A stretch of 10,228 nucleotides of DNA from an uncultured Ideonella sp. (GCA_946479475.1 CAMLGG010000194.1:1-10228); one strand, 5' to 3'. Counted from the first letter of the stretch, positions 1 through 6,304 are shown. The notes: generated by a model from the letters alone, not told the origin. Program-made: numbers and translations.

Positions 1-37
1 CCGGGTAGTAGCTCTTATAGACGTGGAGGACTCGCAA
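1..37 (-). CDS. Glycosyltransferase family 4-like protein, N-terminal fragment (runs off the window)
   Basis: Reading the minus strand from base 37 towards base 1 gives a TTG start followed by RVLHVYKSYYP. This is the typical opening of GT-B fold family 4 glycosyltransferases, which begin with a short beta strand and then a Y-P motif (M-R-V-L-H-V-Y-K-x-Y-Y/F-P). In this frame a stop lies upstream at 94-92. The only usual start codon between that stop and the motif is the TTG at 37-35, so TTG is the probable start. No Shine-Dalgarno sequence precedes it. The gene would begin 34 bases after the stop of the acyl-CoA reductase on the same strand. Only 12 codons are visible, so the family call rests on the N-terminal motif alone; the donor and acceptor cannot be guessed. 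Confidence 0.55.
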   Translation of the reverse strand, partial: MRVLHVYKSYYP

Positions 38-46
38 GGCGCGGCC

Positions 47-52
47 ATTGTA
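47..52 (-). promoter_or_regulatory. Possible -10 box (TACAAT) for the glycosyltransferase fragment
   Basis: The minus strand reads TACAAT here, five of six matches to the sigma-70 -10 consensus and a common Burkholderiales form. Transcription would begin near base 40, only two or three bases before the TTG at 37. No good -35 box is seen; the hexamer at the right distance, CTGAGG, overlaps the stop codon of the upstream gene. Tentative. Confidence 0.3.
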
Positions 53-71
53 GTGCCGCCGCCCCGTGGCC

Positions 72-2069
72 TCAGAAGTGGATCCCCCGCATCATCTGCT
101 GCAGCGCCAGCGCCTCGGGCGAGAGCTGCGGCTTCGTGTCCCGGTCGCCCTTGGCGGCCGGCGAGTCGGGGAACATGCGGAAGCTCGTGTTCATGACGAT
201 CTGCGCGACGCGCGGCAGCAGCGCGTGCAGCACCTCGCCCGCGATGCCCAGGCGCGTGGCGATGCGCACGGGCTTGCGGATGCACGCCTCGGCGATCAGG
301 TCCGCGGCTTCGTCGGGCGAGAGCGTCGGCACGTTGTTGTAGATCTTGGTCGGCGCGATCATCGGCGTGCGCACCAGCGGCATGTTGATGGTGGTGAAGG
401 TCACGCCCTGGTCCGAGTACTCGCTGGCGGCGCAGCGCGTCCACGCATCCAGCGCCGCCTTGCTCGCCACATAGGCCGAGAAGCGGGGCGCGTTGGTGAG
501 CACGCCGATGGAGCTGATGTTGACCACGTGGCCGCGGCGCTTCTTCACCATGCCCGGCAGCAGGCCCATGGTCACGCGCAGGCAGCCGAAGTAGTTGAGC
601 TGCATCGTGCGCTCGTAGTCGTGGATGCGGTCGTAGCTGTTCTCGATCGCGCGGCGGATCGATCGGCCCGCGTTGTTGATGAGGAAGTCGACGCCACCGA
701 AGGTCTCGTTGATCCAGGCCACCATCTCGCCGCAGCTCTGCTCGTTGGCGATGTCGGCCGAGTAGGCGTGGACCTGCGCCGCCTTGCCGGCCTTGGCGCG
801 GATCTCCTCCTCGGCCTCCTTGAGCTTGACCTCGTCGCGAGCGCAGATGACGGTGATCGCGCCCGCCTCGGCGAACTTGATCGCCGCCGCCAGGCCGATG
901 CCCGAGGAGCCGCCGGTGACCAGCACCACCTTGCCGCCCACCGTGCCGCGCAGCGAGCGGTCGATCAGCAGGTCAGGGTCGAGGTGGCGTTCCCAGTAGT
1001 CCCACAGGCGCCAGGCGTAGTCGTCGAGCTTGGGGCACTCGATGCCCGAGCCCTTGAGTGCGGCGAGCGTCTCGCGGCAGTCGAAGCGCGTCGGGTAGTT
1101 GACGAAGTTCAGGATGTCCTCGGGCAGGCCGAGGTCCTTCATGATCGCGTTGCGGACCCGGCGCACCGGCGCCACCGCCATCAGGCCCTTCTTCACGCTC
1201 TTGGGGATGAAGCCCAGCAGCGCGGCGTTGACGAACAGGTTCATCTTCGGCGCATGCGCGGCCTTGGAGAAGATGTCCAGCACGTCGCCCACGCGGTAGC
1301 CCACGGGGTCGACCAGGTGGAAGCAGCGGCCCTTGAGCGCCGCCTTCGAATGGCTGATGTGGTCCAGCGCGTCGACCACGAAATCCACCGGCACGATGTT
1401 GATGCGGCCGCCCTCGAGGCCCACCGCCGGCATCCACGGCGGCAGCAGCTGCCGCATGCGCTGGATCAGCTTGAAGAAGTAGTACGGGCCGTCGATCTTG
1501 TCCATCTCGCCGGTGTGCGAGTCGCCGACGACCATGGCCGGGCGGTACACCGTCCAGGGCACCTTGCTTTCCTTGCGCACGATCTTCTCCGACTCGTGCT
1601 TGGTCATGAAGTACGGGTGGTCGAGCCCTTCGGCCTCCTCGAACATGTCCTCGCGGAACACACCCTCGTACAGGCCCGCGGCGGCAATCGAGCTCACGTG
1701 GTGCAGGTGGCCCGCGTCGATCGCCTTGGCGAACTCGACGACGTTGCGCGTGCCTTCGACGTTCACGCGCACCTGGCTTTCCTCGTCGGCCGCAAGGTCG
1801 TAGACCGCGGCGAGGTGGTAGACCGCATCGATCTGGCCCTTGAGCTGCCTGATGGTCTCGGCGGAGACGCCGAGCTTCTTGCCCGTCAGGTCGCCGCTCA
1901 CCGCGATCGCGCGGGTCTTGGGCACGCCCCAGTCCTCGAGCAGGCCGGCGATCTTTTCCTCGCTGCCCGGGCGGACCAGGAAGTACACGGTCGAGCCGCG
2001 CCGCGCGAGCAGCTTGCGGACCAGCCGCTTGCCGATGAAACCGGTGGCGCCGGTGACGAAGTACTGCAT
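72..2069 (-). CDS. Two-domain SDR protein, probable alcohol-forming fatty acyl-CoA reductase
   Basis: A 665-residue fusion of two Rossmann enzymes. The N-terminal half (about 1-370) is an extended SDR of the male-sterility/thioester-reductase type: nucleotide-binding G7-x-x-G10-x-x-G13 and active-site Y153-x-x-x-K157. The C-terminal half (about 378-620) is a classical SDR: TGGSSGIG at 385-392 and Y533-x-x-x-K537. The order, length and several stretches (FREDMFEEAE, INMPLVRTPMIAPTKIY, terminal MRGIHF) match, from memory, the Marinobacter fatty acyl-CoA reductase of about 660 residues. That enzyme reduces acyl-CoA to aldehyde and then to fatty alcohol with NADPH, feeding wax esters. Family knowledge assigns the first step to the Acr1-like C-terminal half and the second to the N-terminal half. 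An AGGAGG four bases before the ATG supports the start. No signal peptide is seen. The substrate is inferred, and no wax ester synthase is visible here. Confidence 0.82.
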   Translation of the reverse strand: MQYFVTGATGFIGKRLVRKLLARRGSTVYFLVRPGSEEKIAGLLEDWGVPKTRAIAVSGDLTGKKLGVSAETIRQLKGQIDAVYHLAAVYDLAADEESQVRVNVEGTRNVVEFAKAIDAGHLHHVSSIAAAGLYEGVFREDMFEEAEGLDHPYFMTKHESEKIVRKESKVPWTVYRPAMVVGDSHTGEMDKIDGPYYFFKLIQRMRQLLPPWMPAVGLEGGRINIVPVDFVVDALDHISHSKAALKGRCFHLVDPVGYRVGDVLDIFSKAAHAPKMNLFVNAALLGFIPKSVKKGLMAVAPVRRVRNAIMKDLGLPEDILNFVNYPTRFDCRETLAALKGSGIECPKLDDYAWRLWDYWERHLDPDLLIDRSLRGTVGGKVVLVTGGSSGIGLAAAIKFAEAGAITVICARDEVKLKEAEEEIRAKAGKAAQVHAYSADIANEQSCGEMVAWINETFGGVDFLINNAGRSIRRAIENSYDRIHDYERTMQLNYFGCLRVTMGLLPGMVKKRRGHVVNISSIGVLTNAPRFSAYVASKAALDAWTRCAASEYSDQGVTFTTINMPLVRTPMIAPTKIYNNVPTLSPDEAADLIAEACIRKPVRIATRLGIAGEVLHALLPRVAQIVMNTSFRMFPDSPAAKGDRDTKPQLSPEALALQQMMRGIHF

Positions 2070-2073
2070 GGGG

Positions 2074-2079
2074 CCTCCT
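2074..2079 (-). promoter_or_regulatory. Shine-Dalgarno site of the acyl-CoA reductase gene
   Basis: A perfect AGGAGG on the minus strand, four bases (CCCC) before the ATG at 2069-2067. It is the strongest ribosome binding site in the window and fixes the start of this gene. Confidence 0.85.
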
Positions 2080-2120
2080 CGTGAACGATGAATGGATGGG
2101 AGATGGTTCGGTCCGCGCCG

Positions 2121-2148
2121 ATTGTGGCGCCCGCCGCGAGGCCGTCAT
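2121..2148 (-). promoter_or_regulatory. Possible sigma-70 promoter of the acyl-CoA reductase gene
   Basis: On the minus strand ATGACG (2148-2143) and CACAAT (2126-2121) are separated by 16 bases; each matches four of six consensus positions. Transcription would start near base 2114, giving a leader of about 45 bases that contains the AGGAGG. The match is weak in GC-rich DNA, but the position is right for the gene. Confidence 0.3.
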
Positions 2149-2181
2149 TTCGGCGCTAACCCGAGATAGGCACGTTCACCT

Positions 2182-2219
2182 AGCGCTTTAGGCTGCTGCC
2201 TCGAAAAGCGCTGCCTAAA
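2182..2219. repeat. Compound dyad upstream of the phasin gene (possible operator or leader hairpin)
   Basis: AGCGCTTT (2182-2189) pairs exactly with AAAGCGCT (2205-2212). Inside it, AGGC (2190-2193) pairs with GCCT (2198-2201) around a TGCT loop, with CGA (2202-2204) left as a bulge. Together they give a 12-pair stem. A second, competing pairing uses TTTAGGC (2187-2193) with GCCTAAA (2213-2219). There is no T run, so a terminator is unlikely. The dyad lies 43 to 80 bases before the phasin ATG. A weak -10-like TAAACT (2216-2221) overlaps its right edge, so an operator over the phasin promoter is one reading. Confidence 0.6.
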
Positions 2220-2247
2220 CTGCCGTCGCATCGTCGTCAACTCCAAC

Positions 2248-2255
2248 GAGAGAGG
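2248..2255 (+). promoter_or_regulatory. Shine-Dalgarno site of the phasin gene
   Basis: GAGAGAGG ends six bases before the ATG at 2262. It favours this start over the next in-frame ATG at 2283. Confidence 0.7.
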
Positions 2256-2261
2256 TCCCAC

Positions 2262-2849
2262 ATGGTCAAGAAGCTGAAGAAGATGGCTGAACAGAAGTCC
2301 AGCAACCCGGCGAGCCTGCTCGACAGCCAGCTGGCCGGCGCCGTCAAGGCCTCCGCCCAGCAGATCTGGCTGGCCGGCATGGGCGCGTTCGCCAAGGCGC
2401 AGGAAGAAGGCACCAAGGTCTTCGAGGCCCTGGTGAAGGAGGGCGTGAGCCTGCAGCGCAAGACCCAGGCCGTCGCGGAAGAGCGCATCGGCGAGGTCAC
2501 CGGCAAGATGAGCGCGATGGCCGGCGAGGTCACCAACAAGGCCGGCGCCTCCTGGGACAAGCTCGAGTCCATCTTCGAAGCCCGCACCGCCAAGGCGCTG
2601 GGCAAGCTGGGCGTGCCCACCGCCAAGGACGTGGCCGCGCTGACGGCCCGCGTTGATGCGCTGGCCAGCGCAGTGGCCAAGCTCGGCGGCAAGGTCGAAG
2701 CGCCGGCCAAGGCCAGGGCCCCGCGCGCGGCCAAGGCCGCCACCAACGGCAGCACCAGGCCGGTGGCGAAGAAGGCTGCGCCAGCGAAGAAGGCCGCTGC
2801 ACCGCGCAAGGCCGCGGCGAAGAAGGCCGCCCAGTCGAGCGCGGCCTGA
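2262..2849 (+). CDS. Polyhydroxyalkanoate granule-associated phasin, PhaF/PhaI type
   Basis: A 195-residue protein with no signal peptide. Residues about 20-115 are amphipathic helix with the family pattern QQIWLAGMGAFAKAQEEG (34-51), as in the PHA granule-associated protein family (phasin). Residues 123-143 (DVAALTARVDALASAVAKLGG) look like a short coiled coil, the usual oligomerisation segment. Residues about 146-191 are almost only Ala, Lys, Arg and Pro with repeated AKKAA/PAKKA units, like the histone H1-like tail of Pseudomonas PhaF, which binds DNA and helps share granules between daughter cells. The expected role is therefore coating the granule surface and tethering granules to the nucleoid. 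It is divergent from the acyl-CoA reductase and followed 55 bases later by the patatin gene. No PHA synthase is in the window. A strong Shine-Dalgarno site supports the start. Confidence 0.88.
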   Translation: MVKKLKKMAEQKSSNPASLLDSQLAGAVKASAQQIWLAGMGAFAKAQEEGTKVFEALVKEGVSLQRKTQAVAEERIGEVTGKMSAMAGEVTNKAGASWDKLESIFEARTAKALGKLGVPTAKDVAALTARVDALASAVAKLGGKVEAPAKARAPRAAKAATNGSTRPVAKKAAPAKKAAAPRKAAAKKAAQSSAA

Positions 2850-2863
2850 CGCGCACGAAGATC

Positions 2864-2886
2864 GTGGCGGGCCTGGCGCTCGCCAC
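2864..2886 (+). repeat. Short inverted repeat between the phasin and patatin genes
   Basis: GTGGCG (2864-2869) pairs with CGCCAC (2881-2886) around an 11-base loop, 14 bases after the phasin stop. There is no T run, so at most it is a weak stabilising or attenuating hairpin. In DNA this GC-rich a six-pair stem can arise by chance. Confidence 0.3.
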
Positions 2887-2904
2887 TGCTGAACACGCCC
2901 CGCG

Positions 2905-4194
2905 TTGACCTCGCCCCGAAAGACCGCCGCCATTTCATCCGCGCCGCGGATGGCGCTGGCGCTCGCCGGCGGCGGGCCGCTCGGCGCAGTGCACGAGATC
3001 GGCGCGCTGTGCGCGCTCGAGGAGGCCCTGCCCGGCCTCGACTTCACGGCGCTGAACGCCTACGTCGGCGTGTCGGCCGGCGCCTTCATCGCGGCCGGGC
3101 TGGCCAACGGCATGACGCCGCGCCAGATGTGCGCGGCGTTCATCGACGGCGATGGCGGCACGGACGACCTCATCGACCCGCGCCTGTTCACCCGGCCCGC
3201 CTGGAACGAGTACCGCCGGCGCATGCGCCGGCTGCCCGTGCTGCTGGGCCGCCTGGGGTGGCAGGTGCTGCGCGGCGATCTCCCTCTCGTCAACGCCCTG
3301 GGCCAGCTCGGCGGCGTGTTGCCCACCGGCCTGTTCGACAACCGGGCGATGCAGGCGCAGCTCGAGCGCGTCTTCTCGGCGCCGGGCCGCCACGATGACT
3401 TCCGCCAGCTCAGTCGCTCGCTCGTGGTGGTGGCGACCGACCTCGACACCGGCGAAGCGGCGCCCTTCGGCCTGCCGGGCTGGGACGACACGCCCATCTC
3501 CCGGGCCGTCATCGCCAGCGCGGCCCTGCCCGGCCTGTATCCGCCGGTGTCCATCGGCGGCCGTCACTACGTCGACGGCGCGCTGAAGAAGACGATGCAC
3601 GCCTCGGTGGTGCTCGACCAAGGGCAGGACCTGCTGATCTGCCTGAATCCGCTGGTGCCCTTCGACGCCTCGCTGCGCCTGCCGCAGCCGGCCGAAGGTG
3701 ACCGGCACGGCCCTCGCCCGACTTCGCACGACGGCCGCATCCCGCACCTGGCGGCCGAAGGCCTGCCGGCGGTGATGAGCCAGACCTTCCGCACCCTCAT
3801 CCACTCCCGCCTGGAGCTGGGCATGCGCGGCTACGCCTCGACCCACCCCGAGTGCGACATCGTGCTGCTGGAGCCCGACCACCACGACCCGGCGCTCTAC
3901 CGCGCCGGCACCTTCGGCTACGCCCGCCGGCGCGAGCTGGCCGAACACGCGTACCAGCAGACGCGCCGCCTGCTGCGCACGCGCTGCGCCGAACTCGCCC
4001 CGGTGTTCGCCGAGCATGGCGTTCCGCTGGACCTGGACACTCTTTTCCGCGAACGCAGCCTGCTGCCCAAGCTCGCGCTGCGCCGCTCCGGCAACCACCT
4101 GGCCGAGCGGACACACCAGGTGCTGGACCAGCTCGAGGCCCGCCTTCGGGCGATGGATCCGACGCTGGTCGAGCGCCGCAGCTACCCGAGGTAG
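2905..4194 (+). CDS. Patatin-like phospholipase / acyl hydrolase
   Basis: A serine lipid hydrolase of the patatin family, which uses a Ser-Asp dyad to cleave ester bonds in phospholipids or other acyl esters. The diagnostic parts are all present: a glycine-rich oxyanion loop GGGPLG (22-27), the nucleophile elbow GVSAG with Ser57, and the D-G-A motif with Asp224. The C-terminal part (about 290-429) is helical, charged and has no recognised extra domain. No signal peptide or membrane segment is evident, so it is probably cytoplasmic. The start is uncertain. The longest frame opens at TTG 2905, 12 bases after an in-frame stop at 2890, with no Shine-Dalgarno sequence. The next option, ATG 2950, keeps all motifs but leaves only five residues before the oxyanion loop. 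Its place after a phasin gene hints at a role in granule or storage-lipid turnover, which is inference only. Confidence 0.85.
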   Translation: MTSPRKTAAISSAPRMALALAGGGPLGAVHEIGALCALEEALPGLDFTALNAYVGVSAGAFIAAGLANGMTPRQMCAAFIDGDGGTDDLIDPRLFTRPAWNEYRRRMRRLPVLLGRLGWQVLRGDLPLVNALGQLGGVLPTGLFDNRAMQAQLERVFSAPGRHDDFRQLSRSLVVVATDLDTGEAAPFGLPGWDDTPISRAVIASAALPGLYPPVSIGGRHYVDGALKKTMHASVVLDQGQDLLICLNPLVPFDASLRLPQPAEGDRHGPRPTSHDGRIPHLAAEGLPAVMSQTFRTLIHSRLELGMRGYASTHPECDIVLLEPDHHDPALYRAGTFGYARRRELAEHAYQQTRRLLRTRCAELAPVFAEHGVPLDLDTLFRERSLLPKLALRRSGNHLAERTHQVLDQLEARLRAMDPTLVERRSYPR

Positions 4195-5675
4195 CGCTTC
4201 TCGAGGTGCGCGCGGAAGTGGGCCGGGTTCAGCGGCTCGCCGCTGGCGCGGGTGGCCAGCTCTTCGGTCGTCCAGCGGCTGCCCTGGCGCCAGATGTTCT
4301 CCTCGAGCCACGAGAAGACGGCGCCCAGCTCGCCTTCGGCCAGGCGCCCATCCAGCCCGGGCATGGCGCGCCGCATGGCGGCGAACCACTGCGCCGCATA
4401 CATGGCCCCCAGCGTGTAGCAGGGGAAGTAGCCGATCAGGCCCTCGGCCCAGTGGACGTCCTGCATCGGCCCGTCGGTGTAGTTGCCGCGCGTGTCGATG
4501 CCCAGCAGCTTCATCATCGCTTCATCCCACAGCGCGGGGATGTCCTCGGCCTCGATCTCGCCCTCGACCAGAGCCCGCTCGATGTCGAAGCGCATCAGCA
4601 CGTGGGCCGGGTAGGTGACCTCGTCGGCATCGACGCGGATGAAGCCGGGCTTCACGCGCGTCAGCAGCCGGTTGAGGTTGCCCGGCATGAAGGCCGCCTG
4701 GTCGCCGAAGGCCTCGACCAGCAGCGGCGACAGCAGCGCGGCGAAGGCCGGATGGCCGCCGAGCTGCATCTCGAAGGACAGGCTCTGGCTTTCGTGGATG
4801 GCCATGGAGCGCGCCTCGGCCACCGGCTGCCCCAGCAGCGCGCGCGGCAGGCTCTGCTCGTAGCGGCCGTGGCCCGTCTCGTGGACAGTCCCCATGAGGC
4901 TGGGCAGGAAGTCGTCCTCGCGGAAGCGGGTCGTCAGGCGCACGTCCTCCGGCACGCCGCCCGAGAAGGGATGGGCGCTCACGTCGAGCCGGCCGGCGCT
5001 GAAGTCGAACTGCAGCACCTGCATCACCTTCTCGCACAAGCGGCGCTGGGCCGCGAGGTCGAAGGGGCCGTGCGGCTGCAGCACCACCTCGTGTGCCTGC
5101 TTCTCCACCACGCGCCGGATCAGGCCGGGCAGCCATTCGCGCAGCGGCTCGAAGACCTCCCGCACCTTGGCCGTGGTCATGCCGGGCTCGTACTGGTCCA
5201 TCAAGGCGTCGTAGGGCGACAGGCCCGAGCGGTCGGCCAGGTGCAGCGCGCACTCGCGGGTGGCGGCGACCACCTCCTTCAGGTTGGGCAGGAAGCCGGC
5301 CCAGTCGTTGGCGGGACGCTGGCTTCGCCAGGCATGCTCGCAGCGCGAAGAGACGAGCGCCCGGCGTTCGACCAGCGCCTCGGGCAGCGCGGTGTTGGCC
5401 AGCCACACCCGCCGCATCTCGCGCAGGTTGGCCGCCTGGGCCTCGTCCAGCGGCTCGGCCAGCGCGGCTTCGAGCTCGCCGCCCAGCCCCGGGTCGGTGC
5501 GCAGGCGATGCAGCAGGCTGGCGATCTCGGCCAGGGCCTGCGACCGCGCCTCGTTCCCGCGCGGCGGCATGTTGGCCGCCTGGTCCCAGTAGGCGATCTG
5601 TTGCAGGTGCCCGAACCGGTGGATGCGGCTGAAGCGGCGGGTGAGGGCGTCGTACTGCGGGGCGGAGGCTGGCAT
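4182..5675 (-). CDS. Metallocarboxypeptidase, peptidase family M32 (thermostable carboxypeptidase Taq type)
   Basis: A 497-residue cytoplasmic zinc carboxypeptidase that removes C-terminal amino acids from peptides, with the broad specificity known for the M32 family. The zinc site is intact: HETGH at 265-269 (ligands His265 and His269, catalytic Glu266), followed by HESQS at 294-298 where Glu295 is the expected third ligand. Other family motifs are HPFSGG, the RFDIERALVEGEIE segment and GYFPCYTLGAMYAAQ near the C-terminus. Length is normal for the family. The N-terminal YDALTRRFSRIHRFGHLQQIAYWDQ aligns with usual M32 openings, so the ATG at 5675 is credible even though no Shine-Dalgarno sequence is seen. 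It converges with the patatin gene and their ends overlap by 13 bases (4182-4194). Likely a peptide-recycling enzyme with no functional link to its neighbours. Confidence 0.93.
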   Translation of the reverse strand: MPASAPQYDALTRRFSRIHRFGHLQQIAYWDQAANMPPRGNEARSQALAEIASLLHRLRTDPGLGGELEAALAEPLDEAQAANLREMRRVWLANTALPEALVERRALVSSRCEHAWRSQRPANDWAGFLPNLKEVVAATRECALHLADRSGLSPYDALMDQYEPGMTTAKVREVFEPLREWLPGLIRRVVEKQAHEVVLQPHGPFDLAAQRRLCEKVMQVLQFDFSAGRLDVSAHPFSGGVPEDVRLTTRFREDDFLPSLMGTVHETGHGRYEQSLPRALLGQPVAEARSMAIHESQSLSFEMQLGGHPAFAALLSPLLVEAFGDQAAFMPGNLNRLLTRVKPGFIRVDADEVTYPAHVLMRFDIERALVEGEIEAEDIPALWDEAMMKLLGIDTRGNYTDGPMQDVHWAEGLIGYFPCYTLGAMYAAQWFAAMRRAMPGLDGRLAEGELGAVFSWLEENIWRQGSRWTTEELATRASGEPLNPAHFRAHLEKRYLG

Positions 5676-5728
5676 GGGTACTGCGGCGCGCCACCCGTGC
5701 GGGCAGCGGTTGGAATGGGTCGTGCCCG

Positions 5729-5734
5729 ATTGTG
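5729..5734 (-). promoter_or_regulatory. Possible -10 box (CACAAT) upstream of the M32 carboxypeptidase
   Basis: CACAAT on the minus strand, in the same CCACAATCGG context as the box proposed for the acyl-CoA reductase. It would give a leader of roughly 45 bases before the ATG at 5675. No convincing -35 hexamer lies upstream at 16-18 bases. Confidence 0.25.
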
Positions 5735-5740
5735 GAGGCG

Positions 5741-5798
5741 ATCCTCCCCGATACCGGCCCGGGCATCCTCCCCCTGATGGGGGATAGCCGCCGGCGGC
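5741..5798. repeat. GC-rich palindromes and a direct repeat between the YqaA-like and M32 genes
   Basis: Three elements sit together. The nine-base direct repeat ATCCTCCCC occurs at 5741-5749 and 5765-5773, 24 bases apart. TCCCCC-TGAT-GGGGGA (5769-5784) is a perfect inverted repeat with a four-base loop. GCCGCCGGCGGC (5787-5798) is a perfect 12-base palindrome touching the stop codon of the YqaA-like gene. No T run follows on either strand, so this is not a clear intrinsic terminator. It could be a terminator-like end for the upstream gene, an operator pair for the carboxypeptidase, or a dispersed intergenic repeat. Confidence 0.5.
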
Positions 5799-6284
5799 CT
5801 AGCCGTTCATGCGCTCGGGGAACCACCACATGAGCGCGGCGGTCATGGTCACGTAGCGGCCGAACTTGCCGATGGCCATGTAGGCCACGCAGGGCCAGAA
5901 CGGCAGCTTCAGCCAGCCGGCCACCGCGCACAGCGGGTCGCCCACCGCCGGCAGCCAGCTCAGCAGGCAGGCCTTGGCGCCGAACCGCTCCAGCCACTGC
6001 AGCGCCCGGGCCTCGTGCGGGCGGCGATGCCTGAGTCGCTCGTAGGCACGCTCCGCACCGTAGCCCATCCACCAGGTGATGGCGCCGCCGATCGTGTTGC
6101 CGGCTGTCGCCACCAGCACCGCCGGCCAGAACAGGTCCGCGTCGAGCGAAACCAGGCCGATCACGGCGAACTCGGAGCCCAGCGGCAGCAGCGTCGCGGA
6201 GACGACCGCGATGATGAACAGTGCCGGAAGCCCGACCTGGGGCAGCGTCAATGCCGCCATCAGGCCCTGGATCCATGACACCAT
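5799..6284 (-). CDS. YqaA/DedA-like small integral membrane protein
   Basis: A protein of 161 residues from the ATG at 6284 (165 from an upstream ATG at 6296). Hydrophobic stretches lie near 18-47, 53-76 and 106-155, with short charged loops, so it is an inner-membrane protein with about four spans. SATLLPLGSE (29-38), GNTIGG (62-67) and SWLPAVGD followed by CAVAGWL (109-123) match the YqaA branch of the VTT/SNARE-associated (DedA-like) family, of which E. coli YqaA is a small member. Larger DedA relatives are linked to lipid carrier flipping and membrane homeostasis; the role of YqaA itself is not established. The start at 6284 is preferred because GGAAG lies five bases upstream, while the ATG at 6296 has no such site. 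The gene precedes the M32 peptidase on the same strand with a 123-base gap, so co-transcription is doubtful. Confidence 0.82.
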   Translation of the reverse strand: MVSWIQGLMAALTLPQVGLPALFIIAVVSATLLPLGSEFAVIGLVSLDADLFWPAVLVATAGNTIGGAITWWMGYGAERAYERLRHRRPHEARALQWLERFGAKACLLSWLPAVGDPLCAVAGWLKLPFWPCVAYMAIGKFGRYVTMTAALMWWFPERMNG

Positions 6285-6304
6285 TGCTTCTTCCATCGCG
6301 GCGC

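Noticed and set aside
66..2084. A 672-codon open frame on the plus strand opposite the acyl-CoA reductase
   Set aside because: Its translation is dominated by Arg, His, Ala, Val and Asp with no recognisable motif, as expected opposite a GC-rich gene. The minus-strand frame has two intact SDR active sites and a perfect Shine-Dalgarno site.
2169..2184. Possible sigma-54 promoter upstream of the phasin (GGCAC...TAGC)
   Set aside because: The GG and GC elements are 12 bases apart instead of 10 and the TTGC part is absent.
2701..2849. Lys/Ala-coding repeats considered as a DNA tandem repeat
   Set aside because: The repetition is at protein level, with varying codons, and is explained by the phasin tail.
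2145..3047. A 300-codon minus-strand frame across the phasin and patatin start
   Set aside because: It is antisense to the phasin, whose Lys/Ala-rich tail produces low-complexity Leu/Arg/Gly sequence on the other strand. The phasin has a good Shine-Dalgarno site and family motifs.
3852..5777. A 641-codon open frame on the plus strand, and a 615-codon minus frame at 4522-6369
   Set aside because: Both are shadows of the patatin and M32 genes and the YqaA-like gene; no domain can be recognised in either.
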